DNA of 64,000 bases, from NCBI GenBank assembly GCA_037039925.1, contig JAXRKP010000251.1, forward strand, positions 143,501 to 207,500, read 5' to 3'. Below are positions 27,701-64,000 of the stretch, piece after piece. Position 1 is the first letter of the stretch; every line of letters starts with the position of its first letter. The position numbers and the translations under genes were made by a program. Source of the DNA: Doris montereyensis. Taxonomy: Eukaryota > Mollusca > Gastropoda > Nudibranchia > Dorididae. The notes below the pieces were generated by a model, which saw only the letters and a list, made by a program, of their open reading frames with translations, made no database searches and was not told where the DNA came from.

Positions 27701-30183
27701 GATAAAGAAAACGCTTGCATGTACACTTTAAGACAATGTACAACAGTCAGACATCAGTATTAAGAAGTTCAAAATACAAAACCCAGGTTACCAAACATTA
27801 TTGTGTACTATACAAGCAGAACATCTTTTACAAACACACATGATTTATCTTTCTTATATACTTGACTTCCCCCCCACGCAAAAGAGTCATTTTCAACAGT
27901 AGTAGCCAATGAGCATGGTACTTTCTTTATCTCAATCATGTCCATTAAGTCAAAAGGTGCATCAAAGAAAAAGCTCAAATAGGCAGAATCTGGAGCTTTT
28001 ATGAATGCTGAATGCAAAAAGTGCTTCATGACATGCAAAAATAGTGTCACTGGATGGTAGCATTTGAAAACATGGAGCTCTAAATATATCAAAGTTGAAG
28101 AAACTTGGGTCTATGACAAAACATGTTTGTAGCTCTCAGCCATCATATATATTTTCTGACAAACTTGATCATGAACGATAGGCTAACCATATAACATTTA
28201 ATCCACATATTCGTCAAAACCTTTCTGAAAGAGTATGAAGTGCAATCATTGCAAATAACTCAAAACAAGGCTTTCTTGCCTTTAAAAAATGAAACTTTCC
28301 ATCATCTGATACAAAGACGTTCTTATAAATATCCTTATATATTGGAACAAAAAAGGCTGTATGACAGAGAAACCTTTTTCTTTTAAAAATTCATTGCACA
28401 TGTCCAATGTCCGAGTATATTTTAAAAGCTCACTTTCTGAACATCACTCATAAGCAAAAAGTACCCTTAATTTGCAAAATAACACTAGTCCCTGAAGACT
28501 TAAATTTTCCCCTTTGAATTTAGATATAAAACCGACTTTTTTTATCACGAAAGGGGTGGGGAAGAGGGGGGGGGGGATACAGCATACTCATAATCTGTAT
28601 GAGTGTGAAGGATCATCAACACCCAATACAGTCCTCTTTGAATCATACTCTTATTACAATAAACCTGTAAGCCTAGATACACATGGGCAATTTTTTTCTC
28701 CCTCATATAGAAAAATTTGATAAGCACAATGAGACAGCTAACATCAAAGGAGTATTTCCCATAACATGTATGATACTTTAAAATCAAAACCTCATCCCCC
28801 AGAAAGGAAAATAAAAAGCATTTGATGGTTGCTACATCTTTTCTTTTTCCGCCCCCTCTTCTAAATTGTTTTCTACTTTTTTTTTGCATGCTATATTTTT
28901 CTATTCAAATGCCTCTAAGGACTGAAAAATAACATTAAAAACAAAAAATTATTCAGTGTAGATATGGAAAGAAGGGAATGAGGACAACTGTTTCAAAGAA
29001 GAGAAGAAAGAAAGAAATTAAAAACCTGTCCAAAAAATATTGAAACCATACCAGAAAAAAAACAAACAAAAAAACTTTGCCAAAATATTTCCCTTACCAA
29101 AGCCCCATGAAATGTTCTTTGTTACAAAAAAAGGAAGTGCTGTAAAGAGTGACAGCATGTAGTTCACTTCAATGGTACGAATTACAGTAGTCTCTGTCAA
29201 ATTGCACGCCACTTTCAAAATGCATGTTCTTTCATGTAACTGCATTTCACGACACTAATTACCCCCTCAAAATGCAACAACCCTGGCTTGTCTTCGCCAA
29301 TATGCAACAGGTTTTTGTAAATCCGTCTCAATTTGTTGCATTAATAGAGTCAATTTTTGTGAAAAATATTGATAACCGCTTCTTACCTCGTCCCAGTGAC
29401 AAAATCAATCTGTCACGCACGTGTGTCTGTGGCATCTAGATGTTAACCGTAATTACACATGCACACAATTATGCAACTTATCTTTAGCTGACTGGCTCTG
29501 GTCACCCTTACCCTCCTCTTACCTCCCTGGCTCAATAGGTCTGCCAGACACAGTCCTAAATTTCTCTCTTTGATCACGGAGAGAAAATTTGAGAAAGGTC
29601 TTGTGTCACTTTTACGGCAAGCACGTAAACCAATAAAAAAAACATTGCTGCCGAATGTCTCACCATCCCGCCCCTTGTCTTGAATGAAAAGAATGCAACA
29701 GACCGTGAAAAGGCCTATTGGGTCTTGTCCTCAAACCAACGAACAACAAACAAACCCCAAACAATAACAAACAACTTATAATTTTTAAAAAGAGCGTACA
29801 TGTATTTCTAAACAAGAATGGAAATGTAAACACACAGTAATGGTTCGTGGCCTTTGACTCCCGTTAAAATGCACCTTCACCAAAATGTTGTTTTTTTTGT
29901 CCCCCATAGATCGTGCATTTTGGCAGAGACTATACTGTATAATAATCAGTTCAGAAATGTAAATGTCATGACAATAAAGGTACCTAAAGAAGCCAAATGC
30001 CTTGAGTGTTGAAAGACTTGCACAAGGAAGGGCCGATGCTTGGAGCTGGATGAACTGTGGGATAAGGTAAATAGTGAGAGGCCCACTCACCTGTCAAATA
30101 TCTGAAACAACATCTCAAAATATCAACATTCTTAGCGCCATAAGAAAAGCTATAAACTTACCTGGATTTTACCTCAGGTATCA
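24776..30183. other. 3' flank or UTR of LUC7L3 (minus strand) and intergenic DNA
   Basis: AT-rich unique-looking DNA. A 142-codon open frame at 26297-26725 (+) has no recognisable domain and opposes the LUC7L3 transcript; I do not call it. Candidate minus-strand AATAAA signals are present (for example near 27370 and 25873), but I cannot choose among them. Confidence 0.4.
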
Positions 30184-56904
<26,721 letters not shown>

Positions 56905-59900
56905 TCTTTCTTTCTTTATCAGTTACCATTTTACCTTCCGGTGTATGGGTTTAGTATGATCTTTCTCCAGGCTGTCCCTCCTGGTATTTTCTGTTTCCTT
57001 CTGTAAAAGTTAAATTTCTGTGCTTTAATGCCTCGTTTATATCTTCTTCCCACTTTCTCCGAGGTCTGTCTTTTGGTCCTTTACCTTGAGTTTAAGCACT
57101 ATATTATACTTATTAAACTATTCTATTATCATTGATTCTGTTTACATACCCAAAATCATCTGAATTGATTTATTTATATTTTAGTTTTTATGCCATTTGC
57201 TTTGGTTTTATCTCTTATTGTTGTGATTATGATTTTGTCTTATTTAGTTTTCCCTACTACCGGTACTCTTTTTAGATATTTCATTTCAGCTGTCTGTACT
57301 CTCCTGTATTCCCTGCTGTCTAAGGTCCAGGTTCCAGAGCCATAGAGGAAAGCAAGACAATAAACTGTGTTGTATATTGCCATTTTGGTTTTGTTGGCAA
57401 TTCTTGTTTACCTATAAATGCCTTTCCTAGATGGTTGTACATTATCATTGCCTTTTGGATTCGCTGGCTGATTTCTTCTCTTAGTTTTCCCTTTGAGGTA
57501 ATCACTACTCCTAAGTGATTGTAGTTTTGAACTTGTTTTAACTTCTCCCTGCCCAGTTTAAGGTTTTGTATTTTAGTTTCCATAGTTATTAGCATTATTT
57601 TTGTTTTCTTTGAATTTAATTCATTCCTCTTTTATTTTGTTCATCATTCAGCATATTGACATTATGCCACAGGTCACTTTTTGATTTTCCAAACAGAACT
57701 AAATCACCAGCAAATGATAGCATTGATACATTCACTGGTTTGAGTTTCCACTTACCGGTACCTACATTCATTTTCTTAAATTTTTGAGGATGCATTTGCG
57801 ACTGAATCCATAAATGTGATAAACAAAAAGAAGACTTAGAGTACAGCCTTATCTTACTCCTACATTAACATCAAATTCTTCAGATATATTTCCAACTACT
57901 CTCCCTGCGCATGTTGGTTTATTGTAAACATTTTTAAATAGCTCTATTGAATTTTGCTTTACAATGTGTTCTTTTAAAGAATACCACAGTTCGCCTCTCC
58001 TCACGGTGTTAAATGCCTTTTTAAAGTCAAATAAAACAGAGGTGCAAGTAAATTTTCCTATTGCTTATTTGGTTGTAATTTGGTGGTCTTGTACACTCCT
58101 TCCTAGTCTGAATTCACTCTGATGTTCTTTAATCTGATTGTCTACTCTTTTCACCAGTCTCATTTCTAATAGCATGGCATGCACTTTTCCTTGTACTGGT
58201 ACGCTTAGTAGTGATATCCTGATATAGTTTGAGCATTCCATAGTTGATCCTTTCTTGTGTATTGGTACTATCGTTCCTTTTTTCCAATCATCTGACATCT
58301 GTTTTAACATCTATACTTGTTGACATATTACATGTAGTAGTTTATCTACCTCTCTCCCTTGGTTTTTAACCATTTCTGGATAAACTTGATCTGATTCTGG
58401 GGCCTTTCCTAACTCAACTTTTCTTATCGCTGTTTGGGACTTCTTCTATTAAGATATCTACATCTTCAGTTGTCTCATCTGGATTACTTGTTATTCTTAC
58501 TTATTGATCTGTACTCCTTGTTTCATATGTTCTGGATGGATTATGTAATAGCTGACAACCCTTTCTCCATGTATCCACAATTTCACAGTCTTCTTTCATT
58601 ATTTATCCTTTGGTGTTCTTAATCTGCCGTATTGGACATGCTTTGGTCTTTCTCATGCTCTTCATTGCTCCCAAAATAACTTTTTGATTTCCTTGGTAGT
58701 TTTCTTGAAGTCTTTGTCCAAACAATTCCCGTTGTTTCTGTTTTGATTTACTCACTTCCTCTTTTGCGATAATTCTTTTACTTACATAATGTATTCTATC
58801 ATATGGCTTCTTTGTTTGCAAGTATTTTTTCCAGAATTCTTCGTTTCTTTAATCTTAGTTTTGACATTCTTATTCCGCCATGCTGTTCTTTTCCCATCTT
58901 TTTTTTTGTTTTTGTTTCCTACCACAGACTTCTTCAATACAACTAAGGAGTGTTTCCTTATACTTTTGCCACTTTTCTTCTATCGTGCTATAATTCAGAT
59001 CAGTCTGCCTTTCACTGATAAATCTTTATACTTCTGGTTTATCTAGTTCTTCTATTTTAAGTTTAGTATCTTTCTTTTCTGTCCTTTCCTGTATGTTTTC
59101 CCTAGTCAGTAATTTCATTTGGTGATCACTATGTGATAATCACTAAATATTTCAGCTCCTTTGTTAACTCTTGCGTCCATTGTACTGTATATTTTAAAAA
59201 AGGGAACTGCTATTCACTGCTAACTATTATGTAGTCTATGATTGACTTTTCACTTCTGTCTTCATTTACTCTTGTATAATTGTGGATATCGTTATGCTGA
59301 AAAAAGATAGTGGTTTTTTTAGGTTATTCTTTCGGGCAAAAATCTATAAAAGTCTCTCTCCATTTGGAGAAGTTGTTGTCTCTCCTTCTTTATCTGTTGC
59401 GCTATCTGATGTTTCTACATTGTTCCCTACTCTAGCGTTTAAGTCTCCTGAAACCAGTAGTTCCTGTTTGGGTTTGAGATTCTCTGCAGCTATTTGTAAA
59501 TTGTTTTCGAAAATATCTTTTTCTTCTTTGTTGGCGTTTTCGTTTGTCCATAAGCTATTAATAATTCAATTTCTCTTCCTTATGGTTTAATGTTTACCTC
59601 TAATAGCCGCGGGCTTATAAATTTCCAACATTCTAGTATTTGTTCATACATTTCATGCATTAGGAGGCCTGCTCCTGCTCTATATTATATCTTTGACATA
59701 TACTCCTAAGAAAATGAAAATATGATTTGAACCTACATTTTTATTCTTTGTCCTGTTTTCTTTGTTTCTGTAATGGCCAAAATGTCTACTTTGAATTTTT
59801 CCATTTCTTCAGCTAATTCTAACTCTGTTACATTTATTGCCTTAACGTCCATATTCCAAAAACCACAGTCCATGTTCGTTTCCAAGGTCGTTTTCTTAAT

Positions 59901-60262
59901 TTTATCCCGGTTTTCCCACAGTCAGTTCTCTGAATATTTTAGTTTTGGGTAAGTATGGGATCTAATTATCCCACTGTAACTTAGGCAGATGTTGGGACTG
60001 CCACAATGAGGCCCCCTGCCGGGTCTTGTTTGTTATTTTATGTCAGGGTTACCTCCCTTAGCCTTTGGTCAACCAAGACCGGCCTACAATGCAGCAGTTT
60101 GTTATTTTCTGTCAGGGTTAACTCGCTCAACCTTTGGGCAGCCAAGGCCCAGCAGGTTGTGATTTTCTGTCGGAGTTAACTCCCTTAGCCTCTGATCAAT
60201 CGACCCGCATGCAAGGCAGCAGGAAACTTATGGAGGGTGGGACCGCATAATACACCGCCCGG
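56905..60262 (-). mobile_element. APE-type LINE, family 1, copy D
   Basis: 3' tail (GAAA)n at 56905-56918. C-terminal and linker pieces 57320-57595; reverse transcriptase region around 57700-58310 with the catalytic box mutated to FAGD (about 57711); endonuclease around 58980-59860 with TETK intact at about 59770. Four monomers of the AACTCCCTTAGCCTTTGGTC type lie at 60020-60225, and the 5' end is CCGGGCGGTG. More diverged from B and C than those are from each other. Many frame breaks. Confidence 0.88.
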
Positions 60263-60299
60263 TTCTGTTGAGATATCAACGTCAAATCTTATATGTTTG

Positions 60300-60512
60300 A
60301 GAAAACATCGCAGTACATGTATTGCATTTCCTCCTGAAGACTGATGTTTACCGGGTGCTTTAATTACATTTCCGTAGAGACATTACAGTTTGTTATTACA
60401 TTTTTGGTGAAGACATCGAGGTTTTTTTGTTACATTTTTTTCTGAAGTTTATTATGACATTTTGATGAAGACATCGCAGTTTGTAATTACATTTTCAGTG
60501 AAGACAAAAACA
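60300..60512. repeat. Degenerate 33-35 bp tandem repeat
   Basis: Four to five imperfect units containing GAAGACATCGCAGTTTGTAA then TTACATTTTCAGT. Immediately upstream of the 5' end of LINE copy D. Confidence 0.7.
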
Positions 60513-61464
60513 ACACCAATAATGATATAAAGGTAAAATGATTGTACCAGTGGCATTACAATAGATATACATGTATTATTATTTTGTAGAATTTATTATT
60601 ATTCTTATATCCTCCTCCACAACCATCACCACGACTACGGTATTATTTTGTATTCTTTTTTGTTTTTTCTTTTCACCCTCCCCCATCTTCCTTTTCTTCT
60701 TCTTGCTCTTATTCTTATTCTTAATAACTGACTCCGGTCTACTCAATTTTTGAGCATTGTTCTGTTGCGCATGATTTTGAAATTTACCTCACACTATTCA
60801 TACCGTCTTGATCTCTATGTGATGTGTTCAATTCTGTTTCTAAAATCTCAAGTGATACTACTTTCTACTTACTTACTTATACTCGTGGTGCTTGGGCAAC
60901 ACATAAGGCCGATACAGTGGATCGCCATTGAACACGATCAAATGCCAAGTTTGTCATCTGCCCCCACGTCCATCCCTGGGTCTTCTTTTTCGATGTTTGT
61001 CCTCCAGGTTTCTAGCGGGCGACCTCTCTTCCTTGTTCCCTGAGAGGTCCATCTGAGGGCTATTTTAGGGATGGTATCAACATTCATCCTAAAGATGTGA
61101 CCAGTCCTCCTCCTCACAATCTGGGATATTGACTCCAGTGATGTTCTTTCTTGAATGTCGTTGTTTGATATCGTGTTTGGTCAAAATATTTTGAGGATTT
61201 TTCTGAGACATTTCTTTTGAAAGGTGTCCAGCTTTCTGCAGATGTTATTTGTTGTTTTCCAAAATTCAGCACAATAAAGAAGGACAGCTAGAATATTACA
61301 TTTGTAGAATCTGAGTATTGTTTTAATTGAGATTTTCTTGAATTCTAAATATTTTTCAGTGATCCAAATACTTTTCTTGCTTTTGTTAACCTTTCTTCGA
61401 TCTCATCTTTATGATGTCCATTTTGAGTAATTTTACTTCCAAGATATGTGAAAGCTTGTATATC

Positions 61465-62049
61465 CTAAATCTCATTGTTTCCAGGTTTCACCGGTTGTTT
61501 CGATTTGTTGTTCATCCTGATCTTTTTGTTTTTTTCAATATGTATGTGTAGCTCCAGTTTTCGTGCATTGTTATCAACTTGCTGTGTTTTAGTTTGTATA
61601 TATGTGATGTTCTGTGACAAAAATACAACATCATCAGTAAAATCAAGATCCTCTGATATTTCAGTGAATGTACACCTTAGTCCCGTTTTCTTATTTTCAA
61701 CACTTTCCTTCATAATCCAATCGATAGCAAGGCAGAATAGAAAAGGTGATAGAATGCAGCCCTGTTTCCCACCTGTATTGATGTTCACGCTCTCCGTCAA
61801 TTCATTTCCACAGATTATTTTAGCATTGAAATCCCCGTAAAGTAGTTTGATTATGCTAACTACCTTGGAGGGAATGCCACAGTGTCGTAGGATGTTCCAT
61901 AATGCAGGTCTGTGTACACTATCAAAAGCTTTTTCAAAATCTATGAAATTTTGAGTACAGGCGAGCATTCCATTCTTGGCATTGTTCCAAAATTTGTCTA
62001 AGAGTGAATGTGTGGTTTGAGCAAGAATGGTCTCTCCTAAATCCTGCAT
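61465..62049 (-). pseudogene. LINE family 2 reverse transcriptase, open piece
   Basis: 194 codons containing RT motifs A (FIDFEKAFD), B (GGKQGCILSPFLF) and C (DFTDDVVFLS). The N-terminal part of the RT lies in another frame (61934-62137, KQHAGFRRDHSC), showing a frameshift near 62000. Confidence 0.88.
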
Positions 62050-62091
62050 GCTGCTTTCTAAGTTTTGGTTCGACTGTAGGGTTTATACGGT

Positions 62092-62589
62092 TTAGTAATA
62101 TTTTGCCGAAAATTTTGCCGGTGATAGAGAGTAGCATAATTCCTCTCCAATTATCACATTTAGAAAGATCTCCCTTTTTTGGTAGTTTGACGATGAGTCC
62201 AACACTCCATTCATTTGGTAGCCCGTGTTTTTCCCAAATTCTTGAAATATGCTTTGTAATATTTTAGGGGTAATTTCTTTTTTTATCTTAATCATGTCCG
62301 CTGTCACCTGATCTTCACCTGCTGTTTTCCCTGTTTTGAGACTCTCTGTTGCTTTTTTTATTTCATCTAAAGTTGGGGTAGCGTATTGATGGTAATCATT
62401 TTCTACAGGTTTAATGACGGTGAGGAGCCTTGGCATTTCTCTGTTTAAGACACACTCGAAGTGCGCTTTCCATCTGTTCATTTGGTCTGCTTTGCTGGAC
62501 AGTAAATTTCCTTGTGTGTCCTTGATCAGTGTATCATTGTTCCTATACCCTTTGGAAAGTTCTTTAGCTGTCTGGTATAGAGCCTTCAT
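62092..62589 (-). pseudogene. LINE family 2 region between endonuclease and reverse transcriptase
   Basis: Open piece with KDTQGNLLSSKADQMNRWKA, HFECVLNRE, TLDEIKKATESLKTGKTAGE and DQVTADMIK: the conserved stretch leading into the RT fingers of APE-type LINEs (GKAAGPD-like segment read here as GKTAGED). Confidence 0.85.
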
Positions 62590-64000
62590 ATCTTGTCTTT
62601 AGCTTGCATTTTCTGCTCTTTCTGCTAACATATCATAGTAAACTTTCTTGTCCACTTTGACTGACTTTTTTACTTTTTTGCCTAACATCGTATATTCATT
62701 ATGGATTTGTTCTTTAATTCTTTTTGATCTGGTGGTCAGCAGTCGGCCCTTTGTCTTTTTCTTTCTTTGATCACTTTCCATGGTTGATCTGATATCCACA
62801 TTTCTTTCTTTCTTCTGCTAAGTCCCAGTAATTCCTGGCTCAGGTCCAGCAGTTCCTGGTTGAATTTTGTCAAGGACAGTTCTTGCTCATCCAGCAGGGC
62901 CTGGTATCGATTTGACAACTCTATTTTGAATTCAATAGCAATTTCTTCGTTTTGCAGCTTTCCAACATCACATTTCCCTTTCCTGATGTCATTTTCTTTG
63001 TCTTCCTTGATTTTATACGGATTTTAGCGGTCAGGAGCTCGTGGTCACTTGCAACATCGGCTCCCCTTTTTGTTCTCACATCTAACAGTGATGTCTTCCA
63101 TTTCTTATTGATAGTGATGGGGTAAATTTGTTTTTGTTTTTTTCCGTCTGGAGAGGTCCATGTATATTTGTGAATGTCTCTATGCTTAAAGATGGTTCCT
63201 CCAATGATTAAATTGTTCTCTTCGCATAATTCCGCCTAACGTTCTCCATTGTCATTCATATCTGCAGCTAGACCTTCAGGCCCCATTATGTGTTCTCTTT
63301 GACTATTAACTTTTCTAACTTTGGCGTTTAAATCACCAAGATTATGTCTTGGGGTCTTTTGTACTGTGCTGTAAAGTCTTCCATAAAACTGTTCTTTCTC
63401 CTCCTTACTTTTGTCTTCTTGTGGGGCGTAACACACGATGGTGGTCATCTTTGCGAATTTAGAATTGAACCTAGCTTTCATTAATCTTTCACCCCTGGGT
63501 TCCCATTCCAACAAAGTCTTTTTTGCCGTTTTTGATAGTATCAGGGAAATTCTATTCATATGTTGATTGTCTGCTCTTCATGAGAAGTGGATCGTATGAC
63601 AAGTTGCCACTGTCAGTCCATCGTGATCCGCATATAGACAGGGCATCTATTTTATATTTGTCCATTTCATTTATTGTTTGCGTAAATTTTCCTGTCTGAT
63701 AAAGTGTGCGCACATTCCATGCGCCCACCAAAATTTATTGTTTTGGATTCAGAAGACTTGATATAGTTTGGTTGCTGGCTTTCTTTCGGCGTTGGCCCTC
63801 ACCCATCATTGGTACGGTGTTTTGGATCGCCAGTCCAGTTTGGTTTTGTTGAGCTGCGGATCCAGAACTCTGTGTGTCAGTCTTTCCTTCACCTGTATCC
63901 ATATATTTTGTCCATTGTTGGCTTCTGTAACGTATCATTTTTTTAAATTACAAGATAGGGGCGTTAACCCTATGCCTAACCCCCATGCTGCCAGACAGGT

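Larger units (their letters stand above)
60880..64000 (-). mobile_element. APE-type LINE, family 2, nearly complete but broken (may run past window end)
   Basis: From the C-terminus: RWTSQGTRKR-like segment at about 61010-61050; reverse transcriptase 61465-62049 with QNFIDFEKAFDSVHRPALW, GGKQGCILSPFLFCLAIDWI and DLDFTDDVVFLS (catalytic FADD read as FTDD, both Asp kept); thumb/linker pieces 62092-62589; endonuclease pieces 62599-63559 with DLNAKVRKVN, MGPEGLAADMNDNGER and RGADVASDHELLTAKI (SDH motif). Frameshifts separate the pieces, and one (61934-62137) overlaps the RT frame. No nucleotide similarity to family 1 was noticed. Confidence 0.87.

Noticed and set aside
27808..28092. 94-codon minus-strand frame
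   Set aside because: No domain recognised and no link to LUC7L3 by splicing; treated as chance.

Overview
The window is AT-rich, intron-rich animal DNA from an unplaced invertebrate. I favour a mollusc, because of the many TAGATCTAGA-type motifs, the mixture of tRNA-headed SINEs and APE-type LINEs, and the long (TC)n/(GA)n runs. That placement is an inference from overall texture and is not proven. Most long open frames are shadows of microsatellites or pieces of transposons. Three genuine conserved genes are visible, each recognised by joining short exons at GT/AG sites with matching phases.

(1) 1-2.6 kb, + strand: the last two coding exons of an ALYREF/THOC4-type mRNA export factor. They are separated by a 2.2-kb intron that holds a SINE, itself split by a piggyBac-like element with TTAA ends. 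(2) 16.1-19.6 kb, + strand: five coding exons of a UBE2D-class ubiquitin-conjugating enzyme that is divergent but has an intact active site. Its first, very short coding exon was not found. (3) 53.2-30.2 kb, - strand: a ten-exon LUC7L3-type U1 snRNP-associated splicing factor spanning 23 kb. Exons, phases and C-terminus are clear, but six single-base deletions break the frame in both zinc fingers and the first RS exon. Two of the genes (ALYREF, LUC7L3) act in nuclear mRNA maturation and export; nothing shows that they are co-regulated.

The rest is mobile DNA. One APE-type LINE family (family 1) has four long copies (6.0-10.0, 12.9-16.1, 47.5-50.3 and 56.9-60.3 kb) plus one internally deleted copy (44.8-45.4 kb) with a good target-site duplication. 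A second LINE family fills 60.9-64 kb and a third is a fragment at 51.0-51.8 kb. There are seven copies or fragments of a tRNA-headed SINE, two other tRNA-like SINE heads, a 1.2-kb pogo/Tigger-like element inside a LINE, a pair of 1.4-kb hAT-like elements in LUC7L3 introns, a short three-copy dispersed repeat, and a 2.4-kb block with inverted-repeat ends around polypyrimidine DNA. I found no RNA genes, CRISPR arrays or prokaryotic-style operons, and no clearly new biological system. The items most worth checking are the LUC7L3 deletions, the divergent E2, the alternative ALYREF ends and the transposon nesting.
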